Shown one piece after another: positions 1-9,270 of a DNA stretch of 64,000 nt (positions are counted from its first letter, which is position 1; each line of letters begins with the position of its first letter). The position numbers and the translations under genes were made by a program. The stretch comes from Sphaerisporangium perillae (lineage in GTDB: Bacteria > Actinomycetota > Actinomycetes > Streptosporangiales > Streptosporangiaceae): positions 124,001 through 188,000 of the forward strand of contig NZ_JALLPO010000012.1 of NCBI RefSeq assembly GCF_023276435.1, in the 5' to 3' direction. Under the pieces are notes generated by a model. It was given only the letters and a program-made list of their open reading frames with translations. It did no database searches and was not told where the DNA came from.

Positions 1-1401
1 GCCAGGCTGGCGGCGGCGGAGATCCCCGTGGCGGATCCGGCCGACCGGACCGTGGCCGAGGCCGGCGACGGTCCGGCCCCGGCGGATCCCTCCCCGGCAC
101 CGAGCTCCGCGCCCGCTCCGAGCCCCTCGGCCACCCCGTCGCCGACCCCCACCCCCACTCCTACGCCCAGTCCCACCGCGACATCGACCTCCACCCCGAA
201 ACCCGCGGCGACCGAGCGGGCCGAAGGCGGTACCGGGTCCCGCCGGCCCACCCCGTCGAAGACCGCGCACAAGCCGGCACCGACGAGGACGAAGAGGACG
301 CTCAAGGAGACCGCTCGGCACGCCGCGCCCACGGCGACACCGACGAAGGCCACGCCCGTCGCCTCCCCGTCGCACACGTACACGGCACGGCCCACCGTGA
401 AGCCGACGGCACGGCCCACGGCGCAGCCCACCGTCAAGCCCACGGCGCAGCCCACCGTGAAGCCGACGCCGAGGCCGTCGGGGACGGTCGTCATCGTCGT
501 ACCGCCGGCCGGCGGGCCGACCGCCGCCCCCGAGGCGAGCGGGACGCCCACCGCGCGGCCGTCCGCCACCTGTGGCGCGAACGGCGGCCAGACCGGCAAG
601 CCCAGCCCGTCGCCTCAGGGCGGCAAAGGCCAGGGTGGCCAAAGCGGGCAGAACGGCCGTGGCCAGGCCGGTCAGGGGGCGCAGGGCGGCCAGGGAGGCA
701 CCCGCGCCGGCCAGGGCGGGCAGGTGACCACCGTGGCGCAGGCCGAGGCGAACGTCAGCAAGGCGACGACGGCGCTGCGGAACGCCGAGGACGCGCTGGC
801 CGGGGTGACCATCAAGGCGCCCGCGAAGGGCACGATCTTGACCGTGTCCGGCACGGTCGGCACGCAGGCCGTCGCTGGGTCGGCGTTCATCACCCTCGGC
901 AACCTGGACGAGCTCCAGGTGAAGGCCATGTTCTCGCAGACGGACGTCGGCCGCCTGAAGGTCGGCCAGCCCGCGTCGGTGTCGCTGGCCACCCGGACCG
1001 GGGAGACCTACGACGGCAAGGTAGCCCATATCGACGTCACGGCGACCACCACCAACAAGCTCGTGCAGTACGGCGTGATGATCGCGTTCGACCGCCGACC
1101 GAAGGGCCTGCTGCTGGGGCAGACCGCGACCGTCCAGGTCACGCTCGACGAGGCCGAGAACGCCGTGTACGTGCCCGCGCAGGCCGTACGGACCCGGGCG
1201 GACGGCGTGGCGACCGTGCTCGTCCGCAACGGCGGGCAGAGCGTCGAGCGGACGGTCGAGCTGGGCGTGCGCGGCGACCAGTACGTCGAGATCCGCTCCG
1301 GCCTCTCGGAGGGCGACCAGCTCGAACTGCCGGGCAGCACCACTTCTGGCGACTTCCCGGACGACGCCTTCCCCGGCCTCGCGGCCACCCCTGCCACCTG
1401 A
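1..1401 (+). CDS. HlyD/MacA-type efflux adaptor, 5' end outside window
   Basis: The frame is open to base 1, so the true start lies upstream; a GTG at 28 is only an internal candidate. The C-terminal part (about bases 720-1350) reads as the second helix of an adaptor hairpin (AQAEANVSKATTALRNAEDA), the second half of a lipoyl domain (VTIKAPAKGTILTVSG) and a beta-barrel/membrane-proximal part ending YVEIRSGLSEGDQLELPG. By family knowledge such proteins couple an ABC ATPase/FtsX permease to substrate outside the membrane. Odd: about 220 residues of Pro/Thr/Ala, then Gly/Gln-rich low complexity (bases ~60-720, with PTVKPTAQPT-type repeats) sit where the hairpin tip should be. It is followed by a lipoprotein, a second adaptor, an ATPase and a permease, so it probably belongs to that export system. 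Confidence 0.8.
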   Translation, partial: ARLAAAEIPVADPADRTVAEAGDGPAPADPSPAPSSAPAPSPSATPSPTPTPTPTPSPTATSTSTPKPAATERAEGGTGSRRPTPSKTAHKPAPTRTKRTLKETARHAAPTATPTKATPVASPSHTYTARPTVKPTARPTAQPTVKPTAQPTVKPTPRPSGTVVIVVPPAGGPTAAPEASGTPTARPSATCGANGGQTGKPSPSPQGGKGQGGQSGQNGRGQAGQGAQGGQGGTRAGQGGQVTTVAQAEANVSKATTALRNAEDALAGVTIKAPAKGTILTVSGTVGTQAVAGSAFITLGNLDELQVKAMFSQTDVGRLKVGQPASVSLATRTGETYDGKVAHIDVTATTTNKLVQYGVMIAFDRRPKGLLLGQTATVQVTLDEAENAVYVPAQAVRTRADGVATVLVRNGGQSVERTVELGVRGDQYVEIRSGLSEGDQLELPGSTTSGDFPDDAFPGLAATPAT

Positions 1402-1488
1402 GCGCGCGATCCGAAATCATCGGAGATAAAAACCACGTAAGCAAATTCGCTTAACGCATGTTTAATGGGCTCTCGGTATTTGTCTGAC

Positions 1489-1977
1489 ATGGCAAACACG
1501 AGAATCCGGATCGCCGCTCTGGTCGCGATCCCGCTCATCCTCGGCGCGTGCGGCGGTGACCCGCCGGATGCCGGGGTGGCCTCCGGCGGAAACGGCGCAG
1601 GCTCGCCGACCTCCTCCGCCGACCTCGCGAAGTACGCGTCCTGCCTGCGCGAGCACGGCCTCACCGTGGTCGAGAGGGACGACGGGCTGAGCGTCCGCGG
1701 CCCCGACCCGCGGACGGGACAGGCCGCGGAGGAGGCCTGCAAGCAATACGCCCCGAACCTTCCGGAGATGCCGGCCGATGAGAAGAAGAAGCTCATGGAC
1801 CAGGCCCTGAAATTCGCCGTATGCATGCGCGAGCACGGGGTGAACATGCCCGACCCGCAACAAGATGCGAAAGGCGGCATCAAACAGGAATTACCCACAG
1901 GGATGGACAAGGACGCGCCGGTCGTGCGGGCGGCGCAGGAGGCGTGCCGGCCCCTCATGATCCAGGAAGCACGGTGA
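1489..1977 (+). CDS. Lipoprotein with duplicated C-REHG motif, in an efflux operon
   Basis: 162 aa from ATG 1489; an in-frame ATG at 1465 would add eight non-signal-like residues. The start gives a classic type II signal: positive n-region (MANTRIR), hydrophobic core and lipobox LILGAC, with lipid-modified Cys21. The mature part holds two related modules, [10 protein letters not shown]...EEAC and [15 protein letters not shown]...EAC, suggesting an internal duplication with four conserved cysteines. I know similar small lipoproteins beside actinobacterial MacAB-like loci but not a demonstrated function. Its stop overlaps the GTG start of the next adaptor (GTGA), so the two are probably translationally coupled. 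An AT-rich stretch at 1402-1488 may hold a promoter. Confidence 0.75.
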   Translation: MANTRIRIAALVAIPLILGACGGDPPDAGVASGGNGAGSPTSSADLAKYASCLREHGLTVVERDDGLSVRGPDPRTGQAAEEACKQYAPNLPEMPADEKKKLMDQALKFAVCMREHGVNMPDPQQDAKGGIKQELPTGMDKDAPVVRAAQEACRPLMIQEAR

Positions 1978-3122
1978 GCCGCAGGACGGTGGTGATGGCC
2001 GTGGTGGCGGCGGCCGTCGCGGCCGGTGGAGGGGCGGCGGTGACCGCTCTCACCGGCGGATCCGCCGGACCGTCCAGCGGTGCCACGGCCCAAGGCTCCG
2101 CCGAGAGAGGCACCACGGACCAGGGCTCGGCCGGGGCCCGCGCCACGAACCAGGACTCGGCTGGGACCGGCGCGACGGCCGCCCGGGCCGTGCCGGCGAC
2201 CGCGAAGATCACCCGCTCGGACCTGGTGGACACCAAACGGGTCGGTGGCACGCTCGGCTACCAGGGCCGCCGGGTCCAGCCGAACCATGCGCGCGGCACG
2301 GTGACCAGGACGCGCGCCGAGGGGACGGTGGTGCGCCGTGGCGGGTGGCTGTACGAGGTCGACCGGCGCCCCGTCGTCCTCATGTACGGGACGATCCCCG
2401 TGTACCGGAGCCTTCGCCCCGGCTCCGGCGGCGCCGATGTCGAGCAGCTCGAGCGCAACCTCGCGGCGCTCGGCTACCCGCCGGGCACCGTCGACGGCGA
2501 CTTCACCTGGCGGACGGCCAAGGCCGTACGGGAGTGGCAGGACGACAACGGGCTGACCGAGACGGGCTCGGTCGACTCCGCCCAGGTCATCGTGGCCTCA
2601 GGACCGCTGCGCGTCGCCCGCGCCACCGCGCTCAAGGGCGATCCCGCCGGGGCGTCGGTCGTCACGACCACCGGCACCCGGCGGACCGTCCACATCGACC
2701 TGCAGGCGTCCTACCAGCAGTTCGCCCGGGTGGGCGCGAAGGTGACCGTGGAGCTGCCGGACGGCCGCACGGTCAAGGGCCGGATCTCCTCGGTCGGGGC
2801 GACCGCCACCGCCGCCGCCGGCCAGGACGGCGCGGACGGCCAGGCGACGATCGGCGTCGAGACCACCTTGACCGGAAAGCCGGGCCGCCTCGACCAGGCT
2901 CCGGTGACCGTCGACCTGCGGACCGAGCGGCACGCGAACGTGCTGTCGGTGCCGGTCGAGGCGCTGCTCGCCCTGCGCGAGGGCGGCTACGGCGTGCGGA
3001 TCGTGGACGGCGCCACGACCCGTGTGGTCCCGGTCAGGACCGGCCTGTACGCGGTGAGCCGCGTCGAGGTCTCCGGCACCGGCCTCGCCGAGGGCATGAA
3101 GGTCGAGGTGCCGGCGATATGA
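1974..3122 (+). CDS. Efflux adaptor with peptidoglycan-binding domain
   Basis: 382 aa from GTG 1974, which overlaps the preceding stop. An N-terminal membrane anchor ([18 protein letters not shown]) is followed by a disordered Gly/Ser/Ala/Thr stretch, then a PG_binding_1 fold at about residues 154-199 ([20 protein letters not shown]...TAKAVREWQ). After it comes a HlyD-like beta-barrel region ([19 protein letters not shown], then [13 protein letters not shown]). Known families of this architecture sit outside the actinobacterial membrane, anchored to the wall, and pair with ABC/FtsX transporters. The stop overlaps the ATG of the ATPase gene, supporting one operon. It is the second adaptor in the operon, so either the two act together or each serves a different step. 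Confidence 0.82.
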   Translation: MSRRTVVMAVVAAAVAAGGGAAVTALTGGSAGPSSGATAQGSAERGTTDQGSAGARATNQDSAGTGATAARAVPATAKITRSDLVDTKRVGGTLGYQGRRVQPNHARGTVTRTRAEGTVVRRGGWLYEVDRRPVVLMYGTIPVYRSLRPGSGGADVEQLERNLAALGYPPGTVDGDFTWRTAKAVREWQDDNGLTETGSVDSAQVIVASGPLRVARATALKGDPAGASVVTTTGTRRTVHIDLQASYQQFARVGAKVTVELPDGRTVKGRISSVGATATAAAGQDGADGQATIGVETTLTGKPGRLDQAPVTVDLRTERHANVLSVPVEALLALREGGYGVRIVDGATTRVVPVRTGLYAVSRVEVSGTGLAEGMKVEVPAI

Positions 3123-3811
3123 CCGCGAACCTGGTGATCGAGCTGACCGGTGTGGCCAAGAAGTACCCGGGCGACGTGCACGCGCTGAGCGGAGTGGATC
3201 TGCGGGTGGCGGCCGGGGAACTGGTCGCGATCGCCGGCCCGTCCGGGTCGGGCAAGTCGACCCTGCTGCACATGATCGGCACGCTGGACCGGCCTTCGGC
3301 CGGGATGGTGCGGATCGCGGGCTACGACGTGGCCGGGCTGGGCGACCGGGAGCTGTCGGCGCTGCGGGCGCGGCACATCGGGTTCGTGTTCCAGCGGTTC
3401 CATCTGGCCGAAGGGGCGCCGGCACTGGACAACGTCGCGGACGGGTTGCTGTACGCCGGGGTGCCGCGGCGCGAGCGCCGTACCAGGGCCGCCGAGGCGC
3501 TCACCCGCGTCGGCCTCGGCCACCGGCTGGGACACCCGCCAGGCCGGCTGTCCGGCGGGGAGCGGCAGCGGGTGGCGGTGGCCCGCGCGGTGGTAGGTGA
3601 GCCGTCGCTGCTGCTGGCGGACGAGCCGACCGGGAACCTCGACAGCGCGTCGGGAGCCGAGATCGTCTCGATCCTGCGTGAGCTGAACGCCGCGGGCACC
3701 ACCGTGGCGATCATCACCCACGACGACGGGGTCGCGGACGCCGCGCCCCGCCGGATCCGGCTGCGTGACGGCCACGTCGTCGCCGACGAGGGGAAGGAGC
3801 GGCGGGCATGA
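3119..3811 (+). CDS. MacB/LolD-type ABC transporter ATPase
   Basis: 230 aa. Walker [10 protein letters not shown] at residues 40-48, the signature [14 protein letters not shown], Walker [13 protein letters not shown] and the H-loop ITHD are all intact. This is the MacB/LolD/FtsE branch that drives periplasmic adaptor-linked export by mechanotransmission. ATG 3119 overlaps the adaptor stop at 3120-3122, and its own stop overlaps the permease ATG at 3808. It is the energy unit of the adaptor/permease complex encoded on both sides. Confidence 0.93.
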   Translation: MTANLVIELTGVAKKYPGDVHALSGVDLRVAAGELVAIAGPSGSGKSTLLHMIGTLDRPSAGMVRIAGYDVAGLGDRELSALRARHIGFVFQRFHLAEGAPALDNVADGLLYAGVPRRERRTRAAEALTRVGLGHRLGHPPGRLSGGERQRVAVARAVVGEPSLLLADEPTGNLDSASGAEIVSILRELNAAGTTVAIITHDDGVADAAPRRIRLRDGHVVADEGKERRA

Positions 3812-5022
3812 GTGACCGGGCGGCGGCGTACCGGGGTGACCGGCTGGTTCCGGCGCGGCTGAGCGTGGGGGACGTCGTGCGGGTGGGCGCGGCGGGGCTG
3901 CGCACCAGGCCTACGCGGGTGATCCTTTCGGCGCTGGGCATCGCGATCGGCATCGCGACCATGGTGGCGGTGCTGGGCATCTCGTTCTCCAGCCAGGCCC
4001 GGCTGCTGCGGCAGCTCGACGAGCTGGGCACGAACATGCTGGCGGTCGTTCCCGGTCAGCAGCTCTTCGGCGGGCAGGCGAAGCTGCCGGAGCGGGCGCC
4101 CGCGATGATCCGGGCGATCGGCCCGGTCCGGATGGCGAGCGAGACCGGCGACACCGGGGTGCCGGTCTACCGCAACGACCGCATCCCGAGCACCCGCACC
4201 GGCGGCCTGCAGGTTCGCGCCACATCCTTGGACCTGCCGGCGACCCTGCAGACAAGGGTGCGGGCAGGCGTCTGGCTGGACGAGGCGACCGCCGCGCAAC
4301 GAGCGGTGGTGCTGGGCGCGACGGCCGCCGAGCGGCTGGGCGCGACGGCCGGGGACCCGGTGTGGGTCGCCGGCCAGTGGTGGACGGTGATCGGCGTACT
4401 GGAGGAGTCGCCGCTCGCCGAGGAGATCGACGTCTCCGCGCTGGTCGGCTTCCCCGCCGCCGGGTCGGTCCTGCACTTCGACCGGCATCCCACCACGGTC
4501 TACACCAGGGTCGCCGACGAGCACATCTCGGACGTGCGGGAGGTGCTGGCGCGCACGGCCAACCCCGAGCATCCGGAGGAGGTCACCGTCACCCGCCCCT
4601 CGGACGCGCTGGCGGCGCGGGCGGCGGCCGCCGGGGCGTTCACCAGCCTGCTGCTGGGCATCGGCGGGGTCGCGCTGCTCGTGGGCGGCGTCGGGGTGGC
4701 CAACACCATGGTCATCTCGGTGCTGGAGCGGAGGCAGGAGATCGGCCTGCGCCGCTCGCTCGGCGCGACCAGCGGGCAGGTGCGGCTCCAGTTCCTGGCG
4801 GAGTCGCTGCTGCTCGCCGGGCTCGGCGGGGCGAGCGGCGCGCTCCTCGGCGCCATCGTCACCTACGGCTACGCGGCGTGGCGGGACCTGCCCATGGTGC
4901 TGCCGGCGTGGGCGCTGGGCGGCGGGCTGGCGGCGACGGTGCTGGTGGGCACCGTCGCCGGGATCTACCCGGCGATGCGCGCCGCCCGGATGTCGCCGAC
5001 GCTGGCCCTTTCCACGGCGTGA
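3808..5022 (+). CDS. FtsX/MacB-family ABC permease
   Basis: 404 aa. One N-terminal transmembrane helix ([21 protein letters not shown]) precedes a large extracytoplasmic MacB periplasmic core domain (about residues 65-265). Three C-terminal helices follow, starting [20 protein letters not shown] and including the conserved [15 protein letters not shown] loop that contacts the ATPase. The last helix ends [17 protein letters not shown], typical of the family. It is coupled to the ATPase gene by a 4-nt overlap. The two-component system 60 bp downstream probably controls the operon; the substrate is unknown. Confidence 0.92.
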   Translation: MSDRAAAYRGDRLVPARLSVGDVVRVGAAGLRTRPTRVILSALGIAIGIATMVAVLGISFSSQARLLRQLDELGTNMLAVVPGQQLFGGQAKLPERAPAMIRAIGPVRMASETGDTGVPVYRNDRIPSTRTGGLQVRATSLDLPATLQTRVRAGVWLDEATAAQRAVVLGATAAERLGATAGDPVWVAGQWWTVIGVLEESPLAEEIDVSALVGFPAAGSVLHFDRHPTTVYTRVADEHISDVREVLARTANPEHPEEVTVTRPSDALAARAAAAGAFTSLLLGIGGVALLVGGVGVANTMVISVLERRQEIGLRRSLGATSGQVRLQFLAESLLLAGLGGASGALLGAIVTYGYAAWRDLPMVLPAWALGGGLAATVLVGTVAGIYPAMRAARMSPTLALSTA

Positions 5023-5085
5023 CATCCCGTTGACGACCGGACGGAGCCTTGGGGCATGGTGGACGATTCCTGGGATCATCGCGAC

Positions 5086-5739
5086 ATGCGGGTGCTGATC
5101 GTGGAGGACGAACGCGTCCTGGCCGACGTCGTGGCGAGCGGACTGCGCAAGGAGAGGATGGCGGTGGACGTCGTGTACGACGGCGACGCGGCCCTGGAGC
5201 GGGCGATGACCAACGACTACGACGTGATCGTGCTCGACCGGGACCTGCCGCTGATCCACGGCGACGAGGTGTGCCGCAGGCTCGCCGCCGAGCGGGTCCC
5301 GGCCCGGATCATCATGCTCACCGCGGCGGGCGACCTGCGCTCGAAGGTGGAAGGACTGTCGCTCGGCGCGGACGACTACCTGGCCAAGCCGTTCGACTTC
5401 CCCGAACTGGTGGCCCGGTTGCGTGCGCTGGCCCGCCGGGCGCCGGCCCGGGTCCCGCCCATCCTCGAACGGGCCGGCATCACTTTGGACCCGGCGCGGC
5501 ACGAGGTGTTCAGGGACGGCCACTACGTCGCGCTCAGCCCGAAGGAGTTCGCCGTGCTGGAGGTCCTCCTGCGCGCGGAGGGAGCCGTGGTGAGTGCCGA
5601 GGACCTGCTGGAGAAGGCATGGGACGAGAACATCAACTACTTCACCAACTCGGTACGGGTGACCGTCGGGACGCTGCGCAGGAAGCTGGGCCCGCCACCG
5701 CTGATCGAGACGGTCACCGGCGCGGGATACCGGCTGTGA
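5086..5739 (+). CDS. OmpR/PhoB-family response regulator
   Basis: 217 aa from ATG 5086 (MRVLIVEDER); an upstream in-frame ATG at 5056 would add ten residues before the receiver and is less likely. The receiver domain carries acidic E7/D8, phospho-acceptor D51 (VIVLDRDLP) and K in LAKPFD. The C-terminal winged helix reads LSPKEFAVLEVLL...SVRVTVGTLRRKLG. It overlaps the kinase start by 4 nt (GTGA at 5736). It follows the export operon, so it likely senses the stress that the pump relieves and activates 1-5022. Confidence 0.92.
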   Translation: MRVLIVEDERVLADVVASGLRKERMAVDVVYDGDAALERAMTNDYDVIVLDRDLPLIHGDEVCRRLAAERVPARIIMLTAAGDLRSKVEGLSLGADDYLAKPFDFPELVARLRALARRAPARVPPILERAGITLDPARHEVFRDGHYVALSPKEFAVLEVLLRAEGAVVSAEDLLEKAWDENINYFTNSVRVTVGTLRRKLGPPPLIETVTGAGYRL

Positions 5740-6872
5740 ACGGGCGGCGCCTGCCGGTCCGATGGCGGCTGACCGTCGTGTACGGGAGCCTGTTCTTCCT
5801 TGCGGCGGGCATCCTGGTGATGGTCAACTTCTTCGTCGTCACGCGGATCGTCAGCCGGCCGGTCACGATCGATGGCCGGCCCGTCGGGCTGGACCTGCCG
5901 CCGGAGCCCGCGGACCAGGTCCTGTTCCGGCAGGTCGCGGCCAAGGTGAACGCCTACAAGGATCAGGTGATCACCTCGACCGTGGTGTGGTCGATCCTGG
6001 CCACGGTGCTCGTCGGGCTGGCCGGGCTCGCCGTCGGCTGGGCCGTCGCCCGGCGCGTGCTGTCGCCCCTGCAGAAGGTCACCGAGACGGCCCGCCGCCT
6101 GTCCGACAGCACGCTGCACCGCCGGATCTCCATGGACGGCCCGCGTGACGAGATCAAAGAGCTGGCCGACACCTTCGACTCCATGCTCGAACGGCTCGAC
6201 CGCGCCTTCGACGGGCAGCGCCGGTTCGTCGCCAACGCCTCGCACGAGCTCAGGACGCCGCTCGCGATCGACCGGGCACTGCTGCAGGTGTCGTTCTCCG
6301 ATCCGGCGCTCCCGGCGGGGCTGCGGCCGGTACGCGACGAGCTGCTCGCCTCGAACACCCGCCAGGAACGTCTCATCGACGGCCTGCTCACGCTCGCCCA
6401 CACCGAGCGGGAGCTGACCGACCGTGAACCGGTCGACCTGTCCGACCTCGCCCGCTCCGCCCTCGCCCGCTACCAGGGAATCGCGGCCTACCAGGGCATC
6501 GAGACCGACCTCCGGCCCGCTCCGGCCATCGGCGACGCCGTCCTGCTGGAACGGGTGATCGCCAACCTCGCCGACAACGCGGTCAAGTACAACGACGAAC
6601 GCGGGACCGTGTCCGTGCGCACCGGATCGGACGCGAAGGGGGTGTTCGTCACGGTGGAGAACACCGGCCCGGAGATCGCCCTCGGTTTGGTGCCCCGCCT
6701 GTTCGAGCCGTTCCGCCGCCTCGACGGCGACCGCACCGGATCGGCGTCCGGCGCCGGGCTGGGCCTGTCCATCGTGCGCGCGGTCGCCCGCGCGCACGGC
6801 GGCACCGCCGAGGCCGTCCCCCGCGACGGCGGTGGCCTGATCGTCACCGCCCGCCTCCCCCAGGACCGCTAA
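5736..6872 (+). CDS. Sensor histidine kinase, HAMP type
   Basis: 378 aa from GTG 5736. Helix 1 (VVYGSLFFLAAGILVMVNFF), an approximately 70-residue extracytoplasmic loop, helix 2 (STVVWSILATVLVGLAGLA), HAMP, then an H-box ANASHELRTPLAIDRALL with His170. The catalytic domain shows the N-box NLADNAVKYN and G-box GAGLGLSIV. It is the cognate partner of the regulator it overlaps. The H-box tail IDRALL differs from the usual T(S/L)I(R/L)G and appears in kinases beside actinobacterial MacAB-like operons. Confidence 0.9.
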   Translation: MNGRRLPVRWRLTVVYGSLFFLAAGILVMVNFFVVTRIVSRPVTIDGRPVGLDLPPEPADQVLFRQVAAKVNAYKDQVITSTVVWSILATVLVGLAGLAVGWAVARRVLSPLQKVTETARRLSDSTLHRRISMDGPRDEIKELADTFDSMLERLDRAFDGQRRFVANASHELRTPLAIDRALLQVSFSDPALPAGLRPVRDELLASNTRQERLIDGLLTLAHTERELTDREPVDLSDLARSALARYQGIAAYQGIETDLRPAPAIGDAVLLERVIANLADNAVKYNDERGTVSVRTGSDAKGVFVTVENTGPEIALGLVPRLFEPFRRLDGDRTGSASGAGLGLSIVRAVARAHGGTAEAVPRDGGGLIVTARLPQDR

Positions 6873-6876
6873 CGAT

Positions 6877-6894
6877 CTTTACTCGAGGGTAAAG
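6877..6894. promoter_or_regulatory. Inverted repeat, candidate operator
   Basis: CTTTAC-tcgagg-GTAAAG, perfect 6-bp arms, lies 4 bp after the kinase stop and 90 bp before the ATPase gene at 6983. There is no T-run on the plus side, so an operator for the downstream gene is as likely as a weak terminator. Confidence 0.35.
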
Positions 6895-6982
6895 GCAGGG
6901 CAAAGCGGCCATGCGCGGGAGCGGCGGGCGGTCAGCGCCGCAGGTCCCCGGCAGAGCCGGACGCCGGCCCTAAGGAGGCCCG

Positions 6983-7675
6983 ATGTCGGCTGTGATCGCG
7001 GCGCGGGATGTCAGGAAGACCTACGGCGACGGGGAGACCGCGGTCGCGGCCCTGCGCGGGGTGTCGCTGACCGTGCGTCCCGGCGAGTACGTCGCCATCA
7101 TGGGGGCGTCCGGGTCGGGGAAATCCACCTTCATGCACATCCTGGGCTGCCTGGATGTGCCGACGGCGGGGCGCTATCTCATCGACGGAGTGGATGTCGG
7201 ACGCCTGGACGAGCGCCGGCTGGCCCTCATCAGGAACCGGAAGATCGGGTTCGTGTTCCAGACCTTCAACCTGATCCCGAGGATGTCCGCTCTGGCCAAC
7301 GTGGAGCTGCCGCTCGCCTACGGCGGCGTGCCCTCCTCCGTACGGCGCAGGCGGGCCCTCGCCGCGCTGGACCTCGTGGGCCTGTCGGACAGGAAGGACC
7401 ACGAGCCGAACCGGCTGTCCGGCGGCCAGCAGCAGCGCGTCGCGATCGCCCGGGCCCTGGTGACGGCGCCCACGCTGCTGCTCGCCGACGAGCCCACCGG
7501 AAACCTCGACAGCCGGGCGACCGCCGAACTGCTAGATGTCTTCGACCGTCTGCACCAGGCGGGGCGGACCATCGTCCTCATCACCCACGAGCAGGACGTC
7601 GCCCGGCGCACCGGCCGGGTGATCCGCCTGGTCGACGGCCGCATCGCCGAGGAGGATCACCACTCGTCGCCGTGA
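6983..7675 (+). CDS. Orphan MacB-like ABC ATPase
   Basis: 230 aa with a strong AAGGAGG Shine-Dalgarno before ATG 6983. Walker A GASGSGKST (41-49), signature LSGGQQQRVAIARA, Walker [14 protein letters not shown] and ITHE are intact. It is closest in type to MacB/LolD ATPases, yet no permease follows: the 3' end runs 19 bp into the convergent kinase gene. It may serve a permease elsewhere or be an alternative ATPase for the permease at 3808-5022. It is preceded by an inverted repeat (6877-6894). Confidence 0.88.
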   Translation: MSAVIAARDVRKTYGDGETAVAALRGVSLTVRPGEYVAIMGASGSGKSTFMHILGCLDVPTAGRYLIDGVDVGRLDERRLALIRNRKIGFVFQTFNLIPRMSALANVELPLAYGGVPSSVRRRRALAALDLVGLSDRKDHEPNRLSGGQQQRVAIARALVTAPTLLLADEPTGNLDSRATAELLDVFDRLHQAGRTIVLITHEQDVARRTGRVIRLVDGRIAEEDHHSSP

Positions 7676-9270
7676 TCGGGCACGTCGGGCGACAGGGGCA
7701 GGACGACCCGGAAGGTGGCGCCGGCTCCCGGTGAGGTCGCCAGGGTCACGGTGCCTCCGTGCGCGGCGACCAGCCCGGCCACGATGGCCAGCCCCAGCCC
7801 GCTCCCGCCTGCCATCGCACCGCCCGTTCCCGCACCGGCCGTTCCCGCACCGGCCGTTCCCGTGCCGGCCGGGGCGGTCTCCACCGCGCCGGCGTCGCCG
7901 GGCGTGCCGCCCTGACCGGCCGGGACGACGGGGGCCCGGGATCTGGACGGGTCGGCCCGGTAGAAGCGTTCGAAGACGCGCTGCGCCTGGTCCGGCGCGA
8001 GCCCGGGGCCCTTGTCCGCCACTTCGAGGAACGCGGTGGCGCCGCCCGCTCCCGCCCGGACCGTGATGGGCGTGCCGGGAGGGGTGTGGGCGAGCGCGTT
8101 GCTCATCAGGTTCCCGACGATCTGGCGGAGCCGCGCCTCGTCCCCGGAGACGATCGGGGCCGTCTCGCCGGTCACCTCCAGGGCGATGTCGCGGTCGCCG
8201 GCGAGGATGCGCGCCTCCTGGACGGCGTCGGCGGCCAGGGCGAGCAGGTCGACCGAGCTCATCGCGAGCGGCCGCTGCTGGTCCAGGCGCGCGAGCAGAA
8301 GCAGGTCCTCGACCAGGACGCCCATGCGGGCGGCGGCGTCCTCGACCCGGCGCATGAGCCGGGCGGGGTCGCCCGCGGGGTTCTGGCGGTAGAACTCGGC
8401 GAAGCCGCGGATCGAGGTCAGCGGCGTGCGCAGCTCGTGCGAGGCGTCGGCGATGAAGCGCCGCATGCGTTCCTCGGACGTGCGGGCCGCCGCCTCGGAG
8501 ATCTCGCGGGCGCGGAAGGCGGTCTCGATCTGGGCGAGCATGCCGTTCAGGGATGCCGCGAGGCTGCCCACCTCGGTGCGCGGGTCGGGGTCGGGCACGC
8601 GGCGGCCGAGGTCGCCGGCCGCGATGGCCGCCGCGGTGTGCTCCATCTCCACCAGCGGCCGCAGGCTCCTGCGCACGATCACGACGCCGAAGACTGCGAG
8701 GACGACCATGACGAGGCCGCCGCCGAGCAGCTCGGTCAGGGCGAGCCGGGCGGTGATCTGGTTGACCGACGACAGGTCGATCGCGATGACCACGCTCCCT
8801 ATGCCCGCCACCGAGGCGGCGCTCAGCCGCCATTCCCCGCCCCCCGACTCGGCGGGCACGGTCGCCGGCTGCCACGCGGACGTGGCGAGGTCCGGCAGCA
8901 CGGGACCGGGCAGGTGCTCGGCCTCCAGCCCGGCGAGCGTGGCGACGAGCCGGCCGTCGAGGTCGCGAAGCTGGATGAGCCCGTCGGGGGGCACCCGGTT
9001 GCCGAGGCCGGGGCCGCCGCCCAGGCCGGGGCCGCCGCCCAGGCCTGGGCCGCGTTCCAGGCGTCGCGCGACGTCCTGCGCGAACGCGGCGAGCTGCTGG
9101 TCGACCCGGTCGACGAGGTAGCCGCGGAGCACCGACACGCTGCCCGCGCCGATGCCCGCGAGCGCGATGGCGACGAGCGCGAGCATCGTGGCGATCAGCT
9201 TGATCCGCAGCGGAGTCCGCGCGAAGAGGGACGCCAGGGCCGCTCGCCTGCCCGCGAGAAGGGAGCTCAC
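7657..9270 (-). CDS. Sensor histidine kinase with enlarged ATP lid
   Basis: 537 aa from GTG 9270. Helix 1 (about residues 22-48), an extracytoplasmic region with a GPGLGG tandem repeat (74-90), helix 2 (about 180-200), HAMP, the H-box ADASHELRTPLTSIRGF with His278, N-box GNLMSNALAHT, G1 VADKGPGLA, F-box FERFYRADPSRSR and G2 GSGLGLAIV. Between the F-box and G2, where a short ATP lid is normal, lie about 43 extra residues (446-488) made mostly of Gly, Ala and Thr, encoded by 15-bp repeats at 7818-7871. All catalytic boxes are intact. The start overlaps the stop of the regulator gene at 9267, so the pair is co-translated. The PhoR/TrcS-like class is inferred. Confidence 0.9.
   Translation of the reverse strand: MSSLLAGRRAALASLFARTPLRIKLIATMLALVAIALAGIGAGSVSVLRGYLVDRVDQQLAAFAQDVARRLERGPGLGGGPGLGGGPGLGNRVPPDGLIQLRDLDGRLVATLAGLEAEHLPGPVLPDLATSAWQPATVPAESGGGEWRLSAASVAGIGSVVIAIDLSSVNQITARLALTELLGGGLVMVVLAVFGVVIVRRSLRPLVEMEHTAAAIAAGDLGRRVPDPDPRTEVGSLAASLNGMLAQIETAFRAREISEAAARTSEERMRRFIADASHELRTPLTSIRGFAEFYRQNPAGDPARLMRRVEDAAARMGVLVEDLLLLARLDQQRPLAMSSVDLLALAADAVQEARILAGDRDIALEVTGETAPIVSGDEARLRQIVGNLMSNALAHTPPGTPITVRAGAGGATAFLEVADKGPGLAPDQAQRVFERFYRADPSRSRAPVVPAGQGGTPGDAGAVETAPAGTGTAGAGTAGAGTGGAMAGGSGLGLAIVAGLVAAHGGTVTLATSPGAGATFRVVLPLSPDVPDHGDEW

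Noticed and set aside
3322..5523. Long minus-strand open frame (733 codons) opposite the ABC permease
   Set aside because: Shadow of the high-GC plus-strand genes; Arg/Pro/His-rich with no family motif, while the plus strand carries clear ABC and FtsX domains.
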